Positions 13,301-22,752 of a DNA stretch of 64,000 nt are shown piece after piece. The notes under the pieces were generated by a model. It was not told the DNA's origin, made no database searches, and worked only from the letters and a program-made list of their open reading frames with translations. Both the position numbers and the translations under genes were made by a program. The DNA lies in NCBI RefSeq assembly GCF_905147365.1, contig NC_056419.1, positions 2,301,501 to 2,365,500 on the forward strand, in the 5' to 3' direction. The stretch's first letter is position 1, and each line of letters begins with the position of its first letter. This stretch comes from Aricia agestis (Eukaryota; Arthropoda; Insecta; Lepidoptera; Lycaenidae).

Positions 13301-14934
13301 ATCACCGCCGCCTTCCACTGGAACGTTTTGGTCGTCCGCAGATCCAGCAACAACTGCGGAAGCTCCTGCCCAGCTTCAGCAAATGTGACGGTTATGGCGG
13401 AGTCCATGGGCAGACGCGGACAATCCACCTCGGTCAACGCGAACATCAGCATCTGTTCCTCTTCAGCTCGCTCGAATAGCGACCACGTATCCTCGCATGA
13501 CGCCACGCTGAATATCGCTAGGTAGCCTGCGATAATTATGCTATTGACGCCATCTCCAAATTAAAGACATTTTTGATAATAAAAGTTAAAGAGTTTGACA
13601 TACTGTGGATCCCATTTTAAAGCTTCTTTCAAAACAAGATTCAAAGAAAGTTTAGATGTTTCCTATTTATACAGAGTGTTAGGTTTAACACCGTTATTCT
13701 TAAAACCAAGGACGTTGAAATAATAGCTTAAAACCATCAAATGAGCCCGTCAAAACGAACAACTTTTTCTATGAGAACAATGCTGGGAACTCAAAAAAAT
13801 CCGCCTTCATACCCATACAAATTGCCGATCCGGGCAATTTGTATGTGTATGAAGACCGCATAAACCTAACAACCTGTAATACCTATAATTAATATCCTGA
13901 TTTCCGAAAACCGTCTTCTTGGTCGAGCTGGCTTTAAAAGACAGTTATCCACTTAGTAGAATTTAATCATATTTAAATTACAGCCTACAGGTACTATCAG
14001 AGAAGACAGATTGCGGATTTTGGTCGCGTTTTGTCAAACCCAATCGACGCGGAAGGATGACGATATTCCGACCTAATAACTTAGGTCCGTCAACTGTCTA
14101 TGAATCAATTTCTTTGATGGTACATACGAGATGTTTCCACGAGCTATCACTTACCTTTCTTCAGGTTAATAGCAGTCCATGAGAAGTAGTGTACCACCAC
14201 CCCGCCGTGCTTCAGCTCAACTCGCGCCAGCTCCCGGATGTAGTCCTTCAGCTCGTCCAGGATGCTCTGATGCTGGTCCCCTAGGAACGCCCGGTCTAGG
14301 ATCACGGCTGGGAGACGAGGGGAAAATTTTATTGATACTAACTACTACTAAAAAATAAAGGAACAAAAAGTTTTCTCTGAATGTGAACAGGATTAGGAAA
14401 TAGTATCTGATACAGCCCTAGATTTATAAATAGGCCGTTATAGACCTGCACGGCCTAGGGGCGGCAGCGTCCATAGAATCTCTACAGATTACATACATAG
14501 ATGGAAATAAAGTGGTCTACTCTCATAAAAAATACAAATTCGGCACTGTTCTGATAGATATAGCGCAGAAAAGATCTTGCAGATTTATTGATTAGTAACT
14601 CATCCATTTAATTCGTGTTAAAAGTAGACGCTACGTATGAACAAATACAGAAGGAATGAATGCCGAAATCATGACCTTCCATTTTCAAACTGACTAATCC
14701 GGTTAAGCTCAAGATGTATTTGGATTCGTCGTGAAGCGTGCAAATGAAAGTTACACTAGACACAATATCATAGTCGATTTTTTTAAGAAATAGTAATGTT
14801 TTAATGTAGTACAATATTATAATATTATGTCAACATAAAGTCTACACACCTATCGAGGAATTCGCCGTGATCAGAGACGGGAAATCCTCCCCGGCCGAGC
14901 ATCCGATAACACACACAAACACCAGCCATTTCAT
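1321..14934 (-). CDS. Ir93a: Ionotropic receptor, IR93a-like, 19 coding exons
   Basis: Ligand-gated cation-channel subunit of the ionotropic glutamate receptor superfamily. Exons in transcript order: 14850-14934, 14155-14307, 13281-13526, 12839-13006, 12282-12499, 11480-11647, 10384-10515, 9882-9986, 9457-9563, 8974-9031, 8696-8795, 8179-8285, 7503-7665, 6696-6913, 6306-6393, 5625-5744, 3789-3867, 3467-3627, 1321-1418. All have GT/AG borders, the phases join without a break, and the total is 857 codons plus TAA. Seen: a signal peptide (MKWLVFVCVIGCSAG), an amino-terminal domain to about residue 390, first ligand-binding lobe, TM1 near 550-571 (TWLCLGFAVVLMGPVLFVI), a pore loop near 585-605, TM2 near 615-641 (VVVTTYSGNLVAFLTF), second lobe, and TM3 near 818-842. 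The long amino-terminal domain and the TM2 sequence point to IR93a rather than IR25a or IR8a. IR93a is known in Drosophila as an obligate co-receptor for temperature and humidity sensing. Exon 18 has decayed tandem copies downstream. The orthology call is family knowledge and was not tested by alignment. Confidence 0.8.
1429..2001. mobile_element. Foldback/MITE composite with two inner inverted-repeat elements
   Basis: Outer inverted ends are 'aagggtgggttg' on the left and 'ggtgcaatccaccctaa' on the right, each followed inwards by TTATAG/TTAAAG-type short tandem repeats. Inside are two smaller palindromic elements. One at about 1568-1730 has ends 'taaagctatagta' and 'atactatagctttaa'. One at about 1743-1872 has ends 'cgacaaggcttta' and 'caaagccttgtcg'. 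The block starts about 10 bp upstream of the acceptor of the last receptor exon. Confidence 0.75.
2073..2231. mobile_element. hAT-type MITE
   Basis: It starts CAGGGCTTCCCAAAGT and ends ACTTTGGGAAAGGCTG. Flanking octamers tgttaaag (2065-2072) and tgttagag (2232-2239) differ at one base, as expected for an old 8-bp hAT target duplication. It lies in the last receptor intron. A related end pair occurs near 62.26-62.74 kb. Confidence 0.7.
2470..2525. repeat. Near-perfect hairpin, about 25-bp arms
   Basis: The arms read outward from a short acgtc spacer, begin 'atatactggatttattta' and mirror exactly on the other side. It lies in intron 18 of the receptor gene. It looks like a minimal foldback element; no target duplication was resolved. 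Confidence 0.7.
2795..3466 (-). pseudogene. Three tandem partial copies of IR93a exon 18
   Basis: Copies of the penultimate receptor exon (true copy 3467-3627) begin near 2812 (D), at 3018 (C) and at 3240 (B). C and B are 222 bp apart, B and the true exon 227 bp; the difference equals a 5-base insertion that shifts the frame in B. B and C keep the donor (GG|GTAAYT) and code for the terminal WLSTYLPKHDRCWR...QGSFFVLLLG segment. Their upstream part is replaced by an exact 19-bp inverted repeat (3122-3140/3145-3163 and 3349-3367/3372-3390). D has lost the donor and much identity. Copy C (3018-3181) has phases compatible with exons 17 and 19, so use as an alternative exon cannot be excluded. Confidence 0.8.
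3868..5206. other. Large intron between receptor exons 16 and 17, repeat-filled
   Basis: No coding sequence was found. It contains a G-run (near 4450-4470), a duplicated 'ggggggctcgggggg' plus 'cgccaaaacaaaa' unit (near 4460-4510 and 4616-4655) and three TTAGG-like units near 4525-4545. At about 4911-5200 is a minus-strand repeat with 'accgagcaaagctcggt', the same family as 57660-57832. Confidence 0.6.
5207..5450. mobile_element. Inverted-repeat MITE in receptor intron
   Basis: The left arm starts 'taacaaaaataagtgata' and the right arm ends with its complement. The arms extend about 80 bp inward, including 'ctttcacagt' and 'acttttgtatgggg' segments. Half of a relative lies at about 12141-12225 in intron 5 of the same gene. 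Confidence 0.75.
6945..7092. mobile_element. Small foldback element in receptor intron 13
   Basis: Mirrored ends 'caaaactgcaaattcgcatc' and 'gcgaattcgcagttttgtgt' surround internal 'gcaaatatttgcg' palindromes. There is no ORF. It starts about 30 bp upstream of the exon 14 acceptor. Confidence 0.55.
7876..7990 (-). mobile_element. SINE family S, truncated copy
   Basis: The 3' portion only, in reverse: 'agggggcaaacgagcaaacg', then the 'catggacactcgcaac' segment, ending in 'ggccttctaac'. It is 5'-truncated relative to 781-1110. It lies between receptor exons 12 and 13. Confidence 0.7.
9070..9338 (-). mobile_element. tRNA-derived SINE
   Basis: Read on the minus strand, the head at 9262-9338 has an A-box-like TGGCTCAGTTGG and a B-box GGTTCGAATCC, the layout of a pol III promoter. 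An AT-rich body follows. An (AAT)n run abuts it at 9050-9070. The tRNA-like head is not a clean cloverleaf, so this is a SINE head and not a tRNA gene. It lies in receptor intron 9. Confidence 0.65.
10723..11047 (+). mobile_element. SINE family S, near full-length copy
   Basis: Same landmarks and order as 781-1110: 'gtgggagagccatgcttcgg', 'accggagaaataccacg', pyrimidine-rich tract, 'gctcgtttgccccctta', short A tail. It lies in the intron between receptor exons 6 and 7, opposite in orientation to the gene. Confidence 0.8.
11657..11817. mobile_element. MITE abutting the exon 6 splice acceptor
   Basis: Ends 'aaggctgcgtttccacca' and 'tggtggaaacgcagcctt' are perfect inverted repeats. The arms continue through 'gcgaggaatgtgttttt' and 'aaaaacacattcctcgc'. 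The receptor exon 6 acceptor AG is at 11648-11649, so the element begins about 7 bp upstream of it. Confidence 0.85.
12527..12586. repeat. Perfect 29-bp inverted repeat with 2-nt spacer
   Basis: Arms 12527-12555 and 12558-12586 are exact reverse complements, starting ACATTTACCCTAC. It lies in receptor intron 4, 28 bp upstream of exon 5. Such a near-perfect cruciform is unlikely to be old. Confidence 0.85.
13671..13878. mobile_element. MITE with inner hairpin
   Basis: Ends 'acagagtgttaggttta' and 'aaacctaacaacctgt' are imperfect inverted repeats. An inner stem pairs 'ttcatacccatacaaattgcc' with its mirror around gatccg at about 13806-13856. It lies in receptor intron 2. Confidence 0.6.
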
Positions 14935-15294
14935 CCTGCACTATCGCTTCTAAAGCCTCATCCAATCCTGTCATAGTTTGTAATAATCCGCTTCTTAATT
15001 ATGAAAACCTAATCAAAAGTAGCACGCCACTCCATTGTATGTGTGATGTGTAGTGATAAAATTCAATTAATGAATTTTCTTGGCAAGGTACTCTAACAAG
15101 AATATTATACATCATGTTCCTTTTACCCATTTGTAAAAAAGTTTTTCAGGCATATTATATTGCATGTAACTATAATCGTTTACGGCATCTGAACTGCCCC
15201 GGATGTTTCCGTATCCTATCGGCCCACCCCGCCACGGGGCAGTGCAGTTACCGAAAACGCTACATGAAAGTTTTTTCTACTATTTATTCGAAGT

Positions 15295-17105
15295 TTAAGA
15301 GGATACACCAGTCTGCTTAGCATACGCCAACGAGATAATTAAAAACTACTCGTCTCATAATGTCAAAATCTCGACATTATCTCGACAAAACTCTATAAAA
15401 TGTGTTATCTCGATGATAGATCTACACGAGAAAAAATGTTTGTCATGCTAGGGTCAATAGAGATGAAGAGACAAACCATCAAACATCGAGAAAACATGTA
15501 GAGTGAGATATCTCGTTGGCGTATGCTAGGCAGGCAGGGGCGAGAGAAATTGAAAATAGGTATTTGAAAATGTATTGCTGTCTCACCAATCTCAAGTCTC
15601 CCACCGCAGATACAACGCGACAAAAGTAGAACTTTTGTCGCGTTGTATCTAAAAAATATAAAAGAACAGAAAATCTTCGATTCGTTGTCCGCTGATTCCT
15701 TCTCCAAAACTTAACCGATTTAGGTACTTTTTTCATTAAGCATTAAAGCAAGGCTTGAGCTGTGTTCCTATGTTTTGTTTTTTTTTTTTGTTTTAGCCAG
15801 TTTTGTTTTCTGGGTGTTTGAATACAGAGGAAAATCTGGCCATTTTTTTGGGTTTTTTACGTTCTTATCTTTTTTAATAATAAAATTATGAAAAAAAAGA
15901 AAACATAGGGACATGCTTATAGTGGCCATAGATATTCAGGAAAAAATCATAGCTCTACCGGCATTATCCAGGGAGGAAACAGGGGACAACGATTGTATGG
16001 AAAAACGGCCCGTCGTCCATGGACATTCGCAGCATCAGAAGAGCTGCAGGTGCGTTGCTGGCCTTTTAAGAGGGAATGGAGTAATTGGGGAGGGTAGGGA
16101 AGGGAATAGGGCCCTCCCCTATTCCTTTTTCCTTATAGGGAAGGAAATAATAGAGGGTAGGGAAGGGAAAAGGGTAGGGGATTGGGCCTCCGGTAAACTC
16201 ACTCACTCGGCGAAACACAGCGCAAGCGCTGTTTCACGTCGGTTTTATGTGAGCCCGTGGTATTTCTCCGGTCGAGCCGGCTCATTCGTGCCGAAGCATG
16301 GCTCTCCCACGTTAAACGCTCTTACTCTATAAGTGTGATATGATACCTACTTTATACTTTCCAGTTTCCAGTGTAGGTAACATGAGTATCATAATATTTT
16401 TTTCTATGAATCAGCACTCAGCAGATAACCTGGATCATGCTGTATAGAGTTTCTGAAAAGAACGCGTGAAAGGTCGCGCGGTAATAATTGAGTGGGACAA
16501 TTACGTCGCTACAGCTGAACCTTGCTCCGTTACTCAATTTTCTTGTCTCCAGATCCATTTAGGTCAGGGTTTCAGGCCACATACAATTTTTCTACACGAA
16601 TCTGTGGAAGTAGTTCATTAATTGGCTGCTGGATTCCACACCGCCATTTTTTCCATACAAACGCTGTCCCCTGTTTCCTCCCTGGATAATGCTAGTAGAG
16701 TTATAATTTTTTTCCTGAATATCTACGGCCACTAATACAATGTCCCTATGTTTTCTTTTTTTTCATAATTTAATTATTAAATAAGATATGAACGTTCAAA
16801 AACCCAAAAAAATGGCCAGATTTTCCACTGTGTTCAAACGTCCAGAAAACAGATTTGGATAGATTATACAAAAAAAGCAAAACATAGGAACACAGCTCAA
16901 GCCTTTTTTTAATCTTTAATGAAAAAAGTACTTAAATCGGTTAAGTTTTGGAGAAGGAATCAGGGGACAACGAATCGTTGATTTTCTGGATTTTCTGCAG
17001 TTGTCTCTATCGCGTTCTGCGGTATAGGCTTGAGGTAAGGGAGACAGCTATAGATATTACACGTACTTTTTTTTCATTTCTCTAGCCGCTGTGGTATCCT
17101 CTTAA
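15295..17105. mobile_element. Large foldback element, arms of several hundred bp, with two insertions
   Basis: The outer ends 'ttaagaggatac' (15295) and 'gtatcctcttaa' (to 17105) are inverted. Further inward, long colinear blocks mirror each other: 'ccttctccaaaacttaacc' (about 15695) with 16940-16960, 'gcttgagctgtgttcctatg' (about 15750) with 16877-16897, and 'ccctgtttcctccctgg' near 16670 with 15965-15985. The left arm carries a small palindromic element (about 15318-15531, ends 'agcatacgccaacgagat') and an inner hairpin at 15605-15650. A SINE family S copy (about 15995-16313, minus) sits near the loop. Small ORFs here are repeat readings. The block lies directly upstream of the receptor gene. 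Confidence 0.8.
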
Positions 17106-17499
17106 GCATTGGTGTTTCATCCCACATAAAATCGGGTTTTGAGTTAATAATGCAGTTTTATTCTTTATAACATAAGGTTTACGACAGTGAAATCATTTTT
17201 TTTGAAAACCCACTGTAACATATTCTAGAGTACAAAAATGGTTAATGCTTATTCCTCTTAGTGAGGTTTTGTATACAGCATTTATGTACTTTGTTTCTAA
17301 AATGATTTGCGCTTAAACCGCTGAACCGATTTTGATAAAATTTTGTATGCGGATACTTTGAATCAATTAAAATGTCATTAGATACTTTTTGTCCCGGAAA
17401 ATGTACGGTTCCCACGCAGTCAACAACAATGAATTTGGCATAAGATATCGATATTGAGTACATGTAGATATTACGTAAGGTTTTGGAGAAGGACATGGG

Positions 17500-18090
17500 A
17501 TAATATTTAAACTCATGTCAGATTTAAATATTTCTTTGAACGACCAGTACTTCTTCCAACCATTTGCAATTCTACGGTTGACTTCTTTTGTGGTCTGGTT
17601 TTCATGGGAGATTAGTTGTCCAAGGTAGATGTAATCTTCTACGTATTCGAGAGGTTGATCGTCAACTTTTATGGTGATTTGCTTGGAGTTTGTAAGTACT
17701 TTGGTTTTGTCCTTATTCATGCTGAGGCCTACTTTTTTGCTTTCTGTATCAAGAGCTTTTATCATTGTTTCAAGGTTGTTTGGGTTTTCTTCAAAGATAT
17801 CGTCAGCAAATCTTAAATGTTTTAGCTTTTCTCCGTTCACGTTAAGGCCCATACTTCTCCCAGTCTAGTTCTCGAAAGATGGTTTCCAGTACAGCTGAAA
17901 ATAGTTTTGGAGAGAGGGGGTCGCCCTGTTTTGCGCCTCTTTCGATCTGAAATTTGTTTCCTATTGTTTCAAGTCTTATTCTGGCTTCACTATTTAGGTA
18001 TATGTTTTTGATGATATCAATATAAGTTACGGGTATGCCTTGCTGGTCTAGGCTTTTCCAGATCGCTTCATGACTTATGCCGTCAAAGTA
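17500..18090 (-). pseudogene. RTE-type LINE reverse transcriptase fragment
   Basis: Two minus-strand frames give pieces of one reverse transcriptase. The upstream frame carries FDGISHEAIWKSLDQQGIP and GAKQGDPLSPKLFSAVLE (RT blocks). The downstream frame carries the catalytic-box relic LRFADDI and then YVEDYIYLGQLIS...NRRIANGWKKYWSFKE, a C-terminal RTE pattern. A frame change near 17850 separates them. Endonuclease and most of the N-terminus are absent, so it is a dead 5'-truncated copy. Confidence 0.85.
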
Positions 18091-18538
18091 CATCGTACGT
18101 ACGCACAAAATTATCGTATGTGTACGATAATTACTATCGTACGGTTCCAAACCCTGGCCGCGCGCCGATCACATGTTACCGACTTGTAACATCACGCTGT
18201 ATTTATAAACAGTAGTATAAGAAAAACAATAACTGTCCCCTCCACACTCATAAGATAGACCGCGCGCAAGAGAGACGGACAGACTTTTTGGCGTGATGGA
18301 CCACAATTAATTAAAATTCATAATATTATTTCAATTATCCTTGGTGCGAAAAATCTAAATAATAAAATAACAAAAAAAGGATATGGACGAACAGTCCAAA
18401 CCGTAAAATCGACGAAAAATCACAGGTAAAACGGGTAAAACTTTGGAATTCATACTAGCGGAAGTTTTGCGAATGCGCACATTTTTGCGGCTTGTATTTT
18501 TAAAGAGAACATTTTTACACTTTAAACGTTTTTATTTG

Positions 18539-20086
18539 TAAGGCCCCATCCCCACTCGCGCGCGAACCGTGTGCGACGCCGCGGCGCCGCGAAATTCCTG
18601 CGAAGCATGAGTGAGAGATCCGATTCGCATATTATGTTTCGCACTTCGCGGCCCGTTCCCCGATTGTTGTCGGTTTTCTGTTCCACGACAAAGATAATTT
18701 TTTTTATCTTTATTTTAATAAGGGCTTTTGCCATACAAGACATGCCAGCATTGCTTAGTGAACAGAATATAATTAATTCTACTTTATACTTTATTACTAT
18801 ATTTTATTTTATTTATTATTTATTTACTTTGTTCAATATTGTATACAATGATACTACAGAATACAAGAAATCTTGCCTCAAAAACTACAAAGAGTTTATC
18901 TGGACAAGATGATATTTACTTTATAATATTGTAAAGGCGAAAGTTTGTTTGGATTGATGGATGTATGGATGTTTGTTACTCTTTCACGCAAAAACTACTG
19001 AATGTATCTTAATGAAACTTTATAATAATATAGCTTATACATCAGAATAACACATATGCTACAATTTTAACTGACTTTCAAAATGGGGGAGGTGTTATGT
19101 TCGTTTTTTTATATTCAACGATTACTCCGCCGTTTGTGAACCGATTTTCAAAATTTTTCTTTTGGCGTACAGAGTGTCATCCCAATTTGGTACTATACTC
19201 ACAAAAGTGGTGATCTGATGCTGGGAGCCATGACTAATCGAGGGAACTCTTTAAAATTTATATGGAAACATGTGGTGACTTCGGTTTCGTGGGAAGTAGT
19301 CTAAGCATATGCAATCAACAAGTAAGATTTTGCACCAAGGTATACCATGATTAGATTGGGAAGGTGCTGAGAGAACTCCTTTGCATTGCTTTAAGAACGG
19401 AAAGCATATGCTACTATGCAAATTACATTCATCATCACTACCATATTATATTATACCTTATAAAGTTATATGCATCCCATGATTATGAATCTATTATGAC
19501 CCATTGGTACTTTTCATAGTCATTTAGATCAAAATTCGATTTTGTCAAGCGATTTAAAAAATATTTATTTGTTTGATTGAACACGTTAATCACAGGAACT
19601 ATAGGTCCGATAAAAAAATATTTTAGTGTTAGATAGCTCATTTATCAAAGAAGGCTATAGGCTATTTTATCACGCAAACTAATAGGACTGAAGAAACAGA
19701 GGAAATGTGGTTAAAACGGAAAATTATTAGCAAGGGTTTATCTCACGAACTACTAAAGCAATTTTGTATGTTATCTGTGCCAACAGATATAGAGTAGACG
19801 TGAAGAGAGATAAGCTATTTTGTTGCGAAAAAATATACGATTTCCGTAAAATTCCTAATAATTTACGCGAGCGAAGCCGCGCGGGACATCTAGTTTATAA
19901 TATAAAGTAAGATAAATACGGCTCAAGAGTGCAAACTATAGTGCGTCAAGAAAGTGTAGAAATTAAAAATTAAACATTGCGAACATGTCGCGAACTTTGC
20001 GACTGTGGATCAGTAAATTTGGCAGAATGCGCGATCCGCGCCGCGTTCCGCGGCGCGCTGTCGCGCGCGAGTGTGGATCGGCAGTA
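18539..20086. mobile_element. GC-rich-end MITE split by a Helitron-like element
   Basis: The left end 'aaggccccatccccactc' with 'gcgcgcgaa' is mirrored on the right by 'cgcgcgcgagtgtggatc' with 'ggcagtaag'. The middle, about 18918-19891, is a different repeat. It starts 'tttactttataatattg' with 'gcgaaagtttg' and ends 'gcgcgggacatCTAG' before T, the ends expected of a Helitron-like element. It contains no ORF of note. Confidence 0.65.
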
Positions 20087-20097
20087 AGGTTTTTGTA

Positions 20098-20330
20098 CCT
20101 TATATTAGGATGAACATGACTAGTGATTGGACAGTACTAGTCATTGGACAGAGCACAAAAACACTATATTTATTAAGGTTGCTTTAAAAACTACCTGTTT
20201 TTCTTAAAAATCAGGCGTTTTATTACTTTAAAAACAGGCAGTTCTTAGAGCAACTTTAATAAATGTTGTGTTATTATGCTCTATCCAATGACTAGTACTG
20301 TCCAATGTACTAGTTATTTACCCTATGTGA
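20098..20330. mobile_element. Inverted-repeat MITE
   Basis: The arms pair 'gactagtgattggacagtac' and 'gagcacaaaaacac' on the left with their mirrors on the right ('gtactgtccaatgtactag', 'gtgttattatgctc'), with a 'ttgctttaaaaactacctg' inner pairing. It is non-coding. Confidence 0.7.
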
Positions 20331-20869
20331 TTTACAAAATATTATTATGTTCAGCGTCTACTCTTTTTTGATTAAAAAAAACTAGGCCTTTCCTAGCCTA
20401 CTTTCCAGGGTGACCATATATGGCAGGTTCCTGCCATTTTGGCAGGATTGGCGTCTTATTTTGGCCTGTGGCATGATCGGTGGACGTTTTAAAAACTTGG
20501 CAGGTTTTGGCAGGATTGGGGTATGAAAAATAAATGTTATTTTTGCATCAAAGAAGTCAGTGATTTATTAGAATCGGGTGGTAGTCATTCAAATTAATAT
20601 TACCAAATAAATTTATTTTCTTTCTTTCTTTCAAATTCTGTTTTAAGTGTAGATAATTTTTGGGGTGCAATAGGCAGTATGCGAAATTCTTAATAGACAG
20701 TATAATTATTGTTACGTTAGTAACATAGAATATCATTCAATGATATTCTATGTTACTAAAGAAACTCATTGGTATAATTTTAAATGTTTCAAAGGGATTG
20801 TTATGCTTACCAACGCTTCATGCGAAAGAATGTTCTCCCAAATCAATACAATAACTCGGAACCGTTTTT

Positions 20870-21125
20870 AGGGTTCCGTACCCAAAGGGTAAAAACGGGA
20901 CCCTGTTCATGAGACTTCGATGTCTGTCTGTCCGTCTGTCTGTCTCCAGGCTGTATCTCAAGAACCGCTATAGCTAGAGTTCTGAAATTTTCACAGATTG
21001 TGTATTTCCGGTGCCGCTAAACCAAGCAACCGAAGCAACAAATACTAAAATCAAAATAAAAGTAATATTCAAGGGGGGCTCCCATACAACAAACGTGTTT
21101 TTTTTGCTCGTAATCAATAATGGCA
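20870..21125 (+). repeat. Family P repeat, 5' portion, inside hAT copy 1
   Basis: Starts 'agggttccgtacccaaaggg', has a GTCTGTCTGTC stretch and 'ctgtatctcaagaaccgct', and runs to the 'caataatggcaacag' landmark, then stops. It begins immediately after the hAT transposase relic, interrupting it. Confidence 0.75.
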
Positions 21126-21143
21126 ACAGCTAAACACATACCC

Positions 21144-21276
21144 CCTTACTAATAAATATAAGCTATGAATAGTTATACAGTGTGTCACTCAAGTGACATT
21201 TTTAATTGGATTGAAGAAGACAAAATACTGTATAACTATTCAAAGCTTATACAGCGTTTATTAGTAAGAGGGTTTA
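21144..21276. mobile_element. Small inverted-repeat MITE inside hAT copy 1
   Basis: Left 'ccttactaataaatataagc' with 'gaatagttatacagt' is mirrored by 'actgtataactattc' and 'gcgtttattagtaagagg'. It has no coding potential. Confidence 0.7.
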
Positions 21277-22448
21277 AATTTATTATTTAAAATTGGACGT
21301 AGTTATGCAGAAATGTTCCAATCCCAGCTAGTTGAAACCAATATAAATACATTTTTGTGTTTTGACTCGGCATTTTTTTGTTTAAACTAGGATAATTCAA
21401 TACTGTAGGTTTTATTCAAGTATTTCAATAATACTGTTTTATCCATAAACCTATAATGCTATATATATATAAAATCTATGGTTTTATCATAATAGTATTA
21501 TTTCGAAATTGCTTTTAGAAAAATCGTTTTGGAACGTTTTTGAAAAAATATTTTTTGTATGAAGTAGCACTCAGTATATTTTGTAAAAATGTTCCACATT
21601 TTTTAATTTTAAATAAATACGACTTGTTACGAAATAAGAAAGTTTATTGTGAAAAACTTAAGACTAACAAGAAATCGGTCAACATAAAAAATCTAAATCA
21701 TCAACTTTTGCAATGAACGAAGCTTTAGCAATGAAATGAAACAAAAATATATTTGAAAATAATAAACTTAGTCAAAAAAAGCTGATGATTTATTCATCAA
21801 TAGGCTACTTAACCTATACTTATTCAATTTCATCGATGATTGAACAAATGCATATTTCTAGTAGAACTTGGCCTAGGAAACCTAAATTTAGCACATAAAA
21901 AAAATTCAATAAAGTATAAAATACAAAAAATATGACGTCACACTATGGGGGACAGTGTTGTGGACAGTGTTTTCGGCGCCATTTAAAAGGCATATTTTTC
22001 AATCAAGATTTTAATGGGTTTCTACTGTTTAAAATATTAAAATATACATTTTTTGGTGAAAATGGATGATTAAGAAGCGATTAGCATGAAGAAAAGAAAT
22101 AGCGGAAATAATAAATACACTTTGATTATTAGACAAATTGAGTGCTCAAATGCATCCTCATATAATTGATTTGTTTGAATCATCTATATACATATTATTA
22201 TAAAACAAAGTCGTTTTTTTACTTCATGTCCCTTTGTTCCCTTTAATCTTTAAAACTACGCAACGGATTTTGATGATTCCTTCAGTGTTAGATAGCCCAT
22301 TTATCGAGGAAGGCTATGGCTATATTTTATCACGCTAAGACTAATAGGAGAGAAGAAATAGAGTAAAATGTGAAAAAACGGGGAAAATTATTTGAAAGGG
22401 CTAACTTGAGGCCCATTTATTGAGGAAGGCTATGTTTTATTACGCTTA

Positions 22449-22752
22449 GGGCCTGTTTCACCACTTCCTGATAAGGCTATCCACCGATTAACTTGACAGA
22501 TCAAGTATAATGGAGAATCTGTCAAAAAAGTTGTGAATAGCCTATAAGGCACTTTATCAGAAAGCAAGGGCGTCGCCAAGGGGGGGGCACATGTGCTGTC
22601 GACTTTACCTACAATTCATACCTACTTTTCTCATTTATAGAGAGTGAGTAAAGTATGAATTGTAGACTGTAGTAGGTAAAGTCAACTTGCCCCCCCCCCC
22701 CCTGCGCCATCGGCTGGCGACGCCCTTGTCAGAAAGTGGTGAAACAGGCCCT
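22449..22752. mobile_element. TA-flanked MITE, itself interrupted
   Basis: Ends GGGCCTGTTTCACCACTT and AAGTGGTGAAACAGGCCC are inverted, with TA on both sides. The uninterrupted host sequence is visible nearby in the same Helitron-like repeat (cgctaagactaatagg near 22335-22355). It contains the 22565-22728 element. Confidence 0.85.
22565..22728. mobile_element. hAT-type MITE, innermost nested element
   Basis: Ends CAAGGGCGTCGCCA and TGGCGACGCCCTTG are perfect inverts, flanked by exact 8-bp duplication tcagaaag (22557-22564 and 22729-22736). Inner arms include homopolymer G and C runs. This is the fourth level of nesting. Confidence 0.9.

Noticed and set aside
15913..16332. A 139-codon open frame on the plus strand.
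   Set aside because: It runs through the left arm of the foldback element and a reversed SINE, and its translation is repeat sequence.
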